Shown here one piece after another: positions 11,193 to 22,324 of a DNA stretch of 64,000 bases. The notes below the pieces were generated by a model. It was not told the DNA's origin. It searched no databases and saw only the letters and a list, made by a program, of their open reading frames with translations. Location: NCBI GenBank assembly GCA_914767885.1, contig CAJZBQ010000007.1:118460-182459 (forward strand), read 5' to 3'. The stretch is from Blepharisma stoltei (taxonomy: Eukaryota > Ciliophora > Heterotrichea > Heterotrichida > Blepharismidae). Each line of letters opens with the position of its first letter. The first letter of the stretch is position 1. A program made the position numbers and the translations under genes.

Positions 11193-11462
11193 CTTCACGA
11201 ATTCAACTATTTTTTCGATAGGTGCTGGACTGTGATTTCGTAAAAAGTACATAACACAGCCAACTGCAGTGTTTTTGAAAGCTAATAATCTTTTTCCCTC
11301 TTCTACTCCTTGGCTTACTTGACTGTGATTATTCTCAATTTGTTGAGAATCTAGACCAGAAGATGCTGCTTGCGTGTCATAAGCTTCTTGGTTTTCGCAA
11401 ATTTCGTCACTGGAGTGCTCTGCATTTGCTGTACCTGCTTCATCTATACTGCTATTCTTCAC
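11118..11462 (-). CDS. Possible small gene, C-terminus formed by a MITE-like insert
   Basis: A 114-codon frame from the ATG at 11462. The first half is acidic and Gln/Ser-rich (about residues 1-65, likely disordered). Residues about 68-92 (LLAFKNTAVGCVMYFLRNH and on to IEKIVEFVK) have a well-formed, coding-like helix pattern that could be a small winged-helix or similar fold. From about residue 93 the codons coincide with CCCCTCCTTTAAATTGGAAC, the end of the second MITE family, and the frame stops in the element. The somatic protein may therefore have a different C-terminus after the insert is excised; I could not find a convincing continuation downstream. Product unknown. Confidence 0.4.
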   Translation of the reverse strand: MKNSSIDEAGTANAEHSSDEICENQEAYDTQAASSGLDSQQIENNHSQVSQGVEEGKRLLAFKNTAVGCVMYFLRNHSPAPIEKIVEFVKSNFPSFKLEQNISKFSIFGYFEPS

Positions 11463-14100
11463 TATCTTAATAATTTGTCTAATTACAATGAATACAACAT
11501 TTATAATGATTAGCTATTATCTATTTAAAATATAAAATGGGCCAATAGGAATGCTTTTATTCATTATAACTAGGCATATCTACAATTACTGAATATCTGT
11601 AATGAAAATGAAAAGTTATTTATTAGAAGCAATTTGATAGATTTATTTGATTTTTTATTAGCCTAATAAATTTATTATTTATTCTGGCATATTAAGAGTC
11701 TGAAAACAATTTTTTAAAAAAATAGGATTTGTTTATGAATTTTAAGAATTCAGTATTTTTACAATTATTTTTATGTATAAGACCATATTAAGGTCTAGTT
11801 GATCTCCTTTAGTTTTGAGTAAAACCCAAAAAATTTTTATTGGATTGCCAATAATATGGATGAAAATTCTAATCAAACTTTTTAAATTTCCTGATAATTG
11901 GAACAAAAAAATCTAAAAATTGTTATTTTTTTAAATTTAATATAAAATTTTTCATAATAAAAGTATATTAAAAATTAAACTTAAATTGAAATTTGTCTTT
12001 TATGAAGAATTCATTTATGAAATTATTGATTCTAGATTAACTGTTGGATTACCACTTTAAATTTGTGCTCCCGTAAGAAAGTATTTCAAGCTATTATGTA
12101 AAATTTATTATTTTTTTTACCTATAAAATATTCAAATTTAAAAGTTAATTTTACCGATTTTTATTCAGATTTAAAGGGAGTGAGCCATTTCATATAAATT
12201 TGTCTTAAAATATTTAATTTGCTATTCTTTTTTAGTGGAAGACCTTAAATTCAAATTCTTTATTCAAATCCAACCTTAAAGATTGTAATAATTATTTTTG
12301 GGCTAATCATTTATTTTGCTTTTGAGCTTATAAAATTTTTATCTAAATTTAAATATGCAAATAAGAAAGTTATTAAAGGCCCAAATAAAAAAATTGCTCT
12401 TCTTAGTGCTTTGAATCTAAATTGTATTTTTAAAAAAAATTCAAATATTTTTTAAATCTTTTTACAGAAGCTATAAATTAAAATTTGATTAATTTGTGAC
12501 GATAAGCATAAATTTCGATGGTAAAGGCCAAAAAATCTTTAAATTACAAATTTTTAATTATGTACAATTATCCAAAAATTATAGAAGGAAAATGGCATTA
12601 AAGCGATAAAATAAAAAAGGCTTCTGATGATAAAATTTCAAAGGAAAATGAATTTATGCAATTACTATTATACTCAGGTAGCATCTCCGGGCCTAAATCC
12701 CTAAAACGGACGAATATTTCGGGAGATATAAATGAAGGAGAGGACAAAAGATTTTAGTGCTTTTAAAAACAAAAGTTGAAATTATGCTCTCTAAATAAAA
12801 AGATAAAAATTAAAGCAATCGCAATACCATAAATTAGAGGTTTTGTGCAAAAAATACCCAAAGAAGCTGGCCATCAGTCGCATGAAAAGCTTCGTTAAAG
12901 ACCTCGATTGCAGAGATTTTATTCAAATTTTATAATATTGAATATCTGACTAAAAATAGCTTACGACACTATATTTTCCTATTTCTAAAGCTTTATTTAT
13001 TTTTCCTTTAATTTATCTTTGCTAATTAGGCTTCTTCTTGAGTTCTAAAGAGATTTTTCTAAAAAGGCTGGTATTTTTTCTCCATATTTAGTAGTTAGGC
13101 TAAGACTTAAAATTCTAATTCTTCTCCTCTCGACTTTTGCTAGGATTATGATTTTTCCTATCATTCCTAGCTTAAGGAGGCTTGTCTTCTTCAATTTCCT
13201 TCTTTAATTTTTAATTTTTACATAAAAGACGAGTCCTCATGATTCCATGCCAAAAATCCGGTCTCTCTAAGTCGATGCTTTATGGTCAATTTCAGGTCAA
13301 ACTCAAAATGTAAACTCCTTAACTCAATACCTTCTCAATGCTCTCTTCTCTGACCTTAGATCCTTCTTAAATCAAAATTTCAAAAAATTTTCGTCAAAAT
13401 CTGAACCTAAAACACTCAAAATTCTTCCTTAAATCTGTTTTTCTTCACTTTTTTCTTAGGGGCTTATTCCTAATATATTCCCATACCTTCCATCCTCTTC
13501 CCAGGGGTGGGAGCTTAAGTTTTGCCTCCGGCATCTTTATAATTATAGACTTGTTCAGAAAAAGTCCATATATATACTGAAAGCTTTAAAAGGTCCCATA
13601 CGCGCATAAAAAAAAATCGTTAAAATTTTTTCCCCATTTCATTTTTGTTACGCATTAAGTTTAACTTAACTCAATTAATTACATTACGTCTTCATTTAAC
13701 GCACAATACCACGCCGTTTGGACGGTTTCCGCTCTTGCTTCAGGGTTTCGGCCGACTGCATGTGCTTCATCACCATGCCTTGATCTGAATGGTGGTGCCT
13801 CTTCTTCGGATGCCTGGATATCAATGATTGTCCTTCCAGCCTAGGACAAATTTAACTTACGTCCGACGGGTGTCACATAGGCTAATTGCAAATTTCTGGA
13901 AAATTTAAATTCCTTAAGTAATAGGTGTTCAAGGTTTCACACCATTGGATATATTACGCTATTATTGCCTAGATTATTTCTCTGGGTAAAGTCCAACCTC
14001 ATAATAAAAAATCAGCCACATTTGGAGAACATAATTTTTGGATGTCGCCATATTTTGATTATGTAGCGCATTTAAGCAAATTTGAATTTCTAAGCTCAAA
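11463..14100. other. Long intergenic region upstream of the giant gene
   Basis: No gene supported. The part 13012-13270 is a paralog of the sequence flanking the MITE at 8576. A GC-rich block at 13684-13863 stands out from the roughly 25% GC surroundings and lies between two TTACGTC words 173 bp apart. Around 12060-12180 there is a possible relic of the second MITE family (GTGCTCCCG and TTTAAAGGGAGTGAG). The last 200 bp before 14101 should hold the promoter, but no clear signal is visible. Confidence 0.45.
13684..13856. other. Possible GC-rich IES (173 bp)
   Basis: A GC-rich stretch with CGTTTGGACGGTTTCCGC near its left end, bounded by TTACGTC at 13684-13690 and again at 13857-13863. The composition contrast and the repeat, which includes a TA, suggest an excised insert. 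There is no reading frame here to test this, so the call rests on composition and the repeat only. Confidence 0.3.
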
Positions 14101-17100
14101 ATGAAAAGTCTTATAAGCTTTCTAGCCCTTATATGACTAGCTATTGGAGATCCTACAAGAACTGCTAAAGATGGAAGCTTGGATCCAGGAAAAATCAGAT
14201 GGTGGAAAGACAGTTGGGCTCCTAATCCGATTGAGCTCTCTCAAACCAACTCTGGGACTTCCAGTGGTGTTACTGTCACTGTCAATTTTAGACCTCAAAC
14301 ATCTTTACCAACAACTGGAAATATGGGGATTGTTATTGTGACTGTACCATCAGCTTTTTCAAGCACAACAACTTATACTTCTGGCTCTATGGCAATAAAG
14401 GCAAATACTGATACTTCGTATTCTTTTACTTTGACAACATCTTTACCTTCTGCCGCAGTCTACGGGCCTTTCCAAATTGTGACTAAAACTTCAACGTCTG
14501 GGCAAATCTATGACGCAAACTACGTTTTCGGTTGTGTCGCAGTTTCAGCCTCAGTGTCTTCAGCTTCTGCGAATTCTTTGACAGTAAATGCAGTCACTTT
14601 GACCTCTAATACAGCTTATGTTGGCTCCTCTGATGGACTTTACTTCACTTTTACAATTCCTGCTGGCACTAATCTTTGGAAACACGACATTTTTGAAATA
14701 ATCCCTGACAGCCGCTGAACAATTCCTTCAAGCCCAACCTGTGCTTCTGTTGATATTTCAGGCACTACTAACAATATCAAAGGTCCTAAAGGAGACAATA
14801 GCCTACCTTGTGCTATTGCAGCTACTGGAGCGGTTAACGGAGGATATAAAACTGCTAAATCAACCGCAACTCCTGCTACAAACAGTATTTATATATATGG
14901 GCTTTCTCAAGACGTGCTTATAACATCAAGTTATCAGGTCAAGCTTCAAGTTTCCAGCTTTACTTTGCCTTCTTCAGCTGTTTCATCATCTAGCTTCAGT
15001 TGGAATCTAAAAATCTGGAGATGGGGAACCACAAATTTGCTTGCTCAATATGCTGGAACTGGGCCATTGACACCAGCCGCTGGAACTATAACAGTAAGCT
15101 CATGGGCTCCATATAATTCTAAATTGCAATCAGCAGATATCCCAAATACTACTAACTTATTTTATATCTTTACTACGCTCACTTTGCAAACAGCTCATCC
15201 AATTACAACTGGATCAATTACTATTACCTTTAACAGCAACGTAGATATTATTGGCGGCAAATGGTGGCAAGACGCTTATGATAATTCAGGGTCAAATAAT
15301 AAAGCCTTATGCTTTTTGAATACCTATGCAAATGGTGTGACTTGCTCTGTGGATAGTACGAATCAAGTTGCAAAAATAACTTTTTTTGAAAAAAGTTCTG
15401 GTCTCAAGGCTAATACAGCAATTTCTATTACTCTTTTAGCAAAACTAAGCTCAGGTGCTAAAATTTCTTCAATAACAAGCAATGACGCAACTACTTCTAC
15501 CAATCTTATTGATCAGTTGACTACAGCGTACTCTTGGATATTTAGCAGCTCAGATGCCACCACATCTTTAACGACAATGAATGATTTCCAGTTTTATGCA
15601 GTTGGTGGAACTGCTTCTGCGAGTTCTAGTGCGCCTGGATCAGTCAAATATAAAGATACAACAACAGCAGCAAACTGGAAAGCAGGCTTACAAATAGGAG
15701 GTAATCTAGCTACTACTCAATTCTTGGTTGGGTCTGCAACGCCAACTAAAACCTGGGTTGCCAATTATAATTTAGTTGTAAACTTGTCTTTTGCAGACTC
15801 AGGAGGAGTGCAACTTAACCAACTTTACATCAAGAAAACTGCACAGTTTTTTGATGTTGCTACAGCCAGTGGATCTACAAGCAATATTGCAATTTCCTCG
15901 TCCACATCCTCTGCCAGTGTGCTAAAAGCTGGAACCCCAGGATCAATTAGCATTACAATTGCCTCAGGCTCTGTTCCAGCATCAACCTATACTTATGTAT
16001 TTGCATATGGAGATCCAACAAACGCGGATACTATGGTTACTGCTCTCCCATTCGTCACTTCAAATCTTGCAACCTTCTATGAGATTTGGGTTAAGGCATC
16101 TCCCCCTTCAGGAACTACAGCACCCTCTGAGTTTTTCAACTACGTTTATTCAGTTGTTCCTGGATCAACAACAGATTCCAGCTTAACATATTCTCCGTTA
16201 TGCACAGACAAATCAGTCGGAGTCCCAATTTATGCAACTTATCATGCACTTGCTCTGACATTCAACTTTGCAGACTCAAAATATCACTATTATCTTGATA
16301 TTGCTTTTACTAGTTCCTCAATCCCTACTAATTTAGGTAGTGGCTTAGATAATGGAAGCGCTTTCCCTGTAGCCTCAGCAACCACTGGGTATTCTCCAAC
16401 CGCCACCATTTCTGGGAATGTAGTCACTATTTCTGGGCTTGGATCTGTGAGTGCGGGCACTTCAGTTAATATGCTCCTCCCGAGTGGAAACAATGTAGGC
16501 TCCAAAGGAACCCTGACTTTTTATTATAGAGGTTTCCTCTATATAGCGCTGAAAGCGCAGACATTTTCCCAGGAGCTTTCCAAGTTCGTCGGACCAAATC
16601 GCTTTTTGGTCCGACCAAGGCATTGATTTGGTGCAACCAACCGATAAATTCCGATCAGAATTTATCGGCCTTGCAGCGCCAAACATAGGAAACTTCTATA
16701 TCTTTTAGATGGAGCAGACCCTTCAAATAAGATGGTCTTATATACAAATTCGGTATCAGATTCTCTTGCTGCTACTACTACAAATGTATTCTCCTCAGCA
16801 ACAATTACAAGTCCTTCCAGTGGTTATACTGTAGCAACTTCTTCGGCTACCACTCTAAACCTCAAGTTTGGAACAGATAACACACAAATCTCTAATTATG
16901 TTGGAATTGGCTTGTCTCCAGGTTTTACTTTGCCAAGTAGCTATACATTGACTATAGGATCAACACCAACAACATTATCACCAGTTTATGGTATTTCTTC
17001 GTCAAGCAGCACCTTTAAAGGCGGGTTCGTTGTTGGATTCATTCCAGGCTCAGCCACAGTCAAAATTACTCCCCTCTTTAGGCTAGCAGAACTCTTTTAA

Positions 17101-20100
17101 AAAATCTGAATTTTAAAAATATCAAATCCTGAGTCATTACGAAAATATTTTTTGACATATTGCGTATTAAATTATTTTTTAAAATATTTTCGAATTTTCA
17201 ATTTCTTATATAAAATTTAGCATTTTTCTAAAGGAGAAGTTGGAACCACTGCTCTTGATTTGAAATTAAGTAGTTTAAATGCTCCATTGACTACTGGAGC
17301 GAGTTCAGATGCTAATACAGGCGGAAGTTTTGTTGTGTATGCAACAGGCGCAATGGGAGCAGCATGTGTAGCTATTAACTCAGTTTCTAATCAGGTAAAT
17401 GCTGCTAAAATTACAACAGATTCATGCTCAACGGACAAGTCATACACTCAAGGTTCAGATTCAGTTGATTCTACTCTAACGCTTTCATTTACCGCTATAA
17501 ATCCAATCCCTGCTGATGGTAGTATTGTTTTTACTATATCAAGCTCATTCAGTGTTTTCACCTCAAGTTCATCATTCCCTCTTACAACTTGTCAAGGAGT
17601 TGGGTTAACTGACTACTCTTCAACTGTAGCTCAAAAATGCGAAGTAACTTCAACACAAATTAAACTGTCTAAATTTTCTCAAATTGCTGCAGGTTCAGTC
17701 AGTGTAAAAGTTTACCATGCAGTCCCATCCTCCACCTCTGCAACGGCATTAACTTGCTTTTCAGCTGTAAATACTTATGATTCAAATGGCTATCTTATAG
17801 ACTCTGTAACTAGTAGTTTACAGAACACTCTTACAGCTACCACATCATCTCAAGCAGGTACCACAAATACCAATTCTTTTACATCTAAAGCCTATCCAAA
17901 TGTAGCTGGGGCTGTGGCTGATATATATCTTACCTTTTCGTTATCAAAGGCTGTCCCTCAGTATGGCATCATAACTATTACTGCAGGATTTGTCAGCTCA
18001 TTATCCTACTCCTCTGGAGATATCTCAAGTTCTTGCTGGACTGACCAAGACTATTATTCTTGCCAAGCTTCAGGCACTTCGATTAGTATACAATTAAGCA
18101 ATGCTCTTGCTGCAAATACGGCAATGAAGGTTTACCTGGATATGGCTTTAACTCTTCCTACCTCCAATTCTACATCCACAGGCTGGACAATTAAATCCTC
18201 GTGGGGTGAAGTCTCAATCACAGCTGATTCTACTTCTGCATCCCCTGCAACATTCCAACAGGTAATAGGAACTGCTGTAAGCAACGCTATCACTTTAAGC
18301 TCAGTTGCCGCTGTTAACTCACAAACTGCAGATGAGACGACTTCTTATACCTTTACTTTCACATCAGCTGTTTTGGTGGCTACGACTGATTCCTTTGTGA
18401 TTGAGTTCCCTAAAGACTTTAGCCCTCTTCTTGGACTTGCTAGTGCTGTATTCCCTGACTGCTCACCTAATAACTACTATACTACTTGCAGCTCAACTGC
18501 TTTAGGAATTTCTAGCGGAACTTATTGCAGCGTTGACCATTGGAAACTTACTGTCACTGGAATTACTAAGGGAACATCTGCGACTACTACAAATATTGAT
18601 ATTACTGTGGATGGAATCCAAAACCCAGCATCAGTTTCTGGAAAATTCAACTTATACCAATATGGCTCAGATGGATCTGTTAAGGCTTATATACAGAAAA
18701 CAGGTTCACTGACTATTGCAAGTCTTCCATCAACGATTGTTTCTCTTAAAGATGCCACAGTGGATACTACAACTCTGTCGAAATCAGCTACGTATACATT
18801 TGATTTCTACCTTTCCTCATCCACCACCTTTACTACAGACCACATCATCTCAATCTATTTCCCATCGCAATTCAACAATAAATTAAGAAACGGAAGCACA
18901 GTTCCTTGCAAGTCTGTCTACTATGACGAATCATCCTCATCTACCAGCACCACAACAAGCAATACTTTAAGCTCTGCAACCTCATGTTCAGTCTCAGGAA
19001 GCAACGTCACCCTTGCCTTCCCAAGCTCATTGACCACAGCTACTGCAACAACCTCCAGAATTCAACTCCAACTGACAGGTTTCTATAACCCTGAATCAGG
19101 CATATCAAGAACCGCTGGGTGGGATATATCTGATTATTCCACTTTTAGCTCGTCTAAATTTGACCAATACAGTAATAAGTTTTCTATTGCAATCAACCAA
19201 AACAGTAAAACTCAGATTTACGCAGAAAGCTGGCCTAACCTTAACTCAGCCTTTATTGGAGTACACTTGTAGGCTCATGGCTCTGGGTATTCGATCGCCT
19301 AGCCACTGCTTCCTCTTCAAAAATTTCATTATTGCCTGGTACACAAAGCACTGATCATACTATGTGTCGATTCTTGATAGCAATAGCTGGCCTATGAAGT
19401 CAAAATCGTATAAAGTGAGCCCAATTTCAAATGCAAATTACCCTGATAGCTCAACCCTCAAATATTCATCAACTTTCCATGCCTACACTATTTTCCAGAT
19501 GAATTCTCAGTTCAATTTCAGAGTAGCCGCTACAAGCAGTGCAGCAACTGGAATTTATTACATCGACTGGGGAACACCTACTGAAAAACTTCAAGATGGA
19601 GTTACTAATTCTTTATATGTCGCTCCATTGAGTACAATGATTGAAGTCTGCAGCTCCTTGTCTACTGCAACTGTCACTGTCGACACTTTACCAACCCTCT
19701 ACCAATACTGAACCAGCATTCCAATCAAAGTATATCTTGCAAATGCCCCTGCTTCCCAGTTAACAGTAACCCCTACATTCTCAGTCGCAGGATTTACAGT
19801 CACCCCGAATTCTCTTACTTTTGACTATGGTGTCAATACTCTTTACTTCCAAGTTAATGTTGGCTCTACCTATACAGCCTCAACCACATCACCAACTGTT
19901 AGCTTTACTTTGGGAGGAACTGACGCTGCTGCTTTTGCAGCACCTAACAAGCAGACAGTAACTGTTTCAACAAGCTATCCTTCCATTGTGGCAGCCACTC
20001 CTGGACTATCGATCACTAAGGTAAGTGCTTCTGAAGTTAAAGTTGCAGTCACATCAACAATTGCAGGAGTTTTGTATTGGGGACTTGGATGCCAAGGCTC

Positions 20101-21229
20101 TCATGTTCTTAATTTTGCTGGCCTGTCATCCCTGGTTTCTGATCTTGTGACACCATCTAAGAGTATTCAAAGCCTTCAGGAGCAATTGTCCGAACAATAC
20201 CTAAGTACAGAAACTGATATCGATACAACTAAAGATACTGATATTAATGCATTTTTCAAAAGAATTCATTCAGAGCATTGCAGTGACTACTGGGCTTCTT
20301 CACAGGTTATCACTACAGCTGGAGCTACTATTGATTTGAATTGGCTGATGGCAGGAACAAGCTATACTTTTTCAGCTTATATTGCTACAAGATTGACCAA
20401 CAACACAGCTGCTTATCCTCTAAATACTTATAACTTTACTACAGATGCAGCAGCACAATACTATAGCACCTCTGTCACTTTCTCTGGATCTGTTCCTTCA
20501 ACTTCAAGCAGCGGTATTGCTAAAGTGTTAGCTAAAAATATGGGTGTCAACCCTTCATGGCTTACTTATGTAAGTTCATCAAGAAGAATGCTACAAAGCT
20601 CTTCTGGCTCTACCACTACAACAACATTTGTTTATAATGTGCTTTCTGATAGCAGATATCCAGCCTATACTTCTTCAGGCATGATTTCTAATCTCAATAC
20701 TAATCAGGCCCAAGCAACTTCAGACTTCTCTAGCGCATTAGCATTAACCTCAACAGCCCTTGGAACATCCACAGCTGTCACAACTGGAACAGCTCCATCA
20801 TGGTCCACTGCTCCTGCAAAGACTGCAAACACTGATACCTCTGCAACCTTCACTGCAGCTTCATCACAGGCTGGAACCATATATGTTTCTTGCACAGATA
20901 ACGACCTTACAGGCCGCATTACTTATGCATGGCAAGTTACTAATGGATTAGATGCAACTACTGAGAAAGTTCCTTCAGCAAATGTAGCCAGTGTTGCAAC
21001 CACCAGTGAAACTCTTACAGTTTCAGGTTTGTCCGCAGGGACTTCTTATGCTTGCTACTTCACTGCTTGCAATAGTTACCCAGTAACACCTTCTTGCATT
21101 GAATATACCTCAACTACTCCTTTGCAAAGCATTACATTTAAGACTTCTGGATCCTCAAGCAGTGACAGCAGTGCAGTTATGATGGGCGCAAGTGCACTTT
21201 TGGCTTTTATCTTAACCTTACTTAACTAA
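14101..21229 (+). CDS. Giant Ser/Thr-rich secreted or surface-anchored protein, split by three IESs
   Basis: Starts at ATG 14101 with a signal-peptide-like MKSLISFLALIWLAIG and ends at TAA 21227-21229 after a hydrophobic tail (SALLAFILTLLN) typical of a GPI-anchor signal. TGA at 14716, 19352 and 19709 must be read as Trp; the first signal-peptide Trp is also TGA. Exon pieces 14101-16524, 16699-17078, 17229-19269 and 19340-21229 sum to 6735 nt, i.e. 2244 aa. The sequence is dominated by Ser, Thr, Ala and Gly. It has recurring beta-strand phrases such as TLSFTAINPIPADGSIVFTI and YTFTFTSAVLVATTDSFVIE, suggesting tandem Ig-like beta-sandwich modules. I do not recognise a named family; a cell-surface coat or adhesion role is an inference from composition, signal and anchor. 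Confidence 0.8.
16525..16698. other. IES 1 of giant gene (174 bp, hairpin array)
   Basis: Outer TA pairs lie at 16525 and 16699; removing 174 bp joins TTTTAT to TATCTTTTAGATGGA and keeps frame. The termini are inverted (TATAGAGGTTTCCT against AGGAAACTTCTATA). Inside are further perfect stems: TATAGAGG/CCTCTATA, GCGCT/AGCGC, GTCGGACCAAA/TTTGGTCCGAC and CCGATAAATTC/GAATTTATCGG. It is more GC-rich than most neighbours. The frame would stay open to 16626 without excision, but the protein would then be truncated. Confidence 0.8.
17079..17228. other. IES 2 of giant gene (150 bp)
   Basis: TA at 17079 and 17229, distance 150. Joined codons read ATT ACT CCC CTC TTT AAA GGA GAA GTT, giving ITPLFKGEV. 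The insert is much more AT-rich than the gene and carries TAA stops. CTCCCCTCTTTAG on the left and CTAAAGGAG on the right form a partial inverted repeat resembling the second MITE family. Confidence 0.75.
19270..19339. other. IES 3 of giant gene (70 bp, right boundary ambiguous)
   Basis: The frame shifts from phase 1 to phase 2 here, so the insert length must leave remainder 1 when divided by three. TA 19270 to TA 19340 (70 bp) satisfies this and joins GTA CAC TTG to TAC ACA AAG CAC. TA at 19358 or 19361 (88 or 91 bp) would also fit. The word GTACAC occurs at both ends (19261 and 19339). Confidence 0.6.
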
Positions 21230-22324
21230 GCTTTATCTTTAACTTTGCCTTTACAATTAATTTTTCAGCTTAAACATATTAAAAATTAAGCATTATCTAT
21301 TAAAAAGAGCAAATCTTATGGCTAATTCATCTATATTTTTTATAACCTGGAACTTGACTGGCTAGAAAGCCTAAGCTTGCCAATCTTTTTCAGATCCTAT
21401 AAATTCTTAGTTTTTAGGTTTTTCTATTTAATTATGCCTCATTTTCTGTTATTTTATGCTTATGCATTTTATCTTGTGCTTATCTCATACTTATCTGCCT
21501 CTATTTCTAATTTAAGTGGAGATGAAGCAGCCATATAGTAAAAATGCTTTGTATACCAGATAGACAGTATTTATGTTTCCTTCTGGGGTTAACAAAAAAG
21601 CTTTTCTTGAATTTTAATATAGGAAAGTTCATTATGCTTTTTAACAATTTTTCAAAACGAAGCCCTTTCTTTTATTCTTTTCCTTACTCCCCTTGATTTA
21701 GGAGCAAAATTTTTCAATTTGTAGCCAAAGGGATTTTTTTTAATAATTCTTTATAAAAAAATCATATAGTCTTCTCTAATAGATTTCTTTGTTGTGAAGG
21801 GGATTTAAAGAAAAACAGAATTAATTTACAATATTTTCTGATAAAGCTATCTGATTTTAATTCTTATATAGCAATGAAGCTTTTAAAAAAACTTAAAAAG
21901 CTCACAAGGTATTAAATCTCCATATTCCAATGCATTTAATTTGCTTATAATAGAAATATTGTGAATATCTTCAATAATTCTCTTTAGAAGATGATAACAA
22001 CTATTTTCTAGATCAGTTAACTCCCATTTGTAAGCAAACACAAAAAAAATTTTGTTCGCTCACTGAGCTTTTTTTTTAAATTAATTTAATCTGCAAAATT
22101 TGTGTTTTAAAATGCAAGCTGCTTAAAATAAACCATAATCAGCTAGAGATTTTTATTATCATAATTATCATTTATATAATTTTTTTTTTTCATAAAATTT
22201 TTTATTTCGCTCAGGTAGGGAGTAAGTTTTTTTGCCTTGTATAATGAAAAGAGGATTTCCTTATGAATACAAGCTATGGATTTAATTTTTCAAAGAAGTT
22301 CAGACTTTGTATTGTAAACCGAGA
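21230..22324. other. Intergenic region downstream of giant gene
   Basis: No gene seen. Between 21685 and 21810 is a possible relic of the second MITE family (TTACTCCCCTTGATTTAGG on the left, AAGGGGATTTAAAG on the right). 22018-22224 is a decayed family-1 MITE. Confidence 0.45.
22018..22224. mobile_element. MITE family 1, short decayed copy
   Basis: TA at 22018 and 22223. The left hairpin is degenerate (CTCCCATTTGTAAGCAAAC, then GTTCGCTCACTGAG) and the right end is TTCGCTCAGGTAGGGAGTA. The body boxes ATTTAATCTGCAAAATT and CATTTATATAATTT are retained. About 180 bp shorter than intact copies. Confidence 0.65.

Noticed and set aside
20704-20919. Minus-strand open frames within the giant Ser/Thr-rich gene
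   Set aside because: They are shadows caused by its codon bias and carry no domain or start context.
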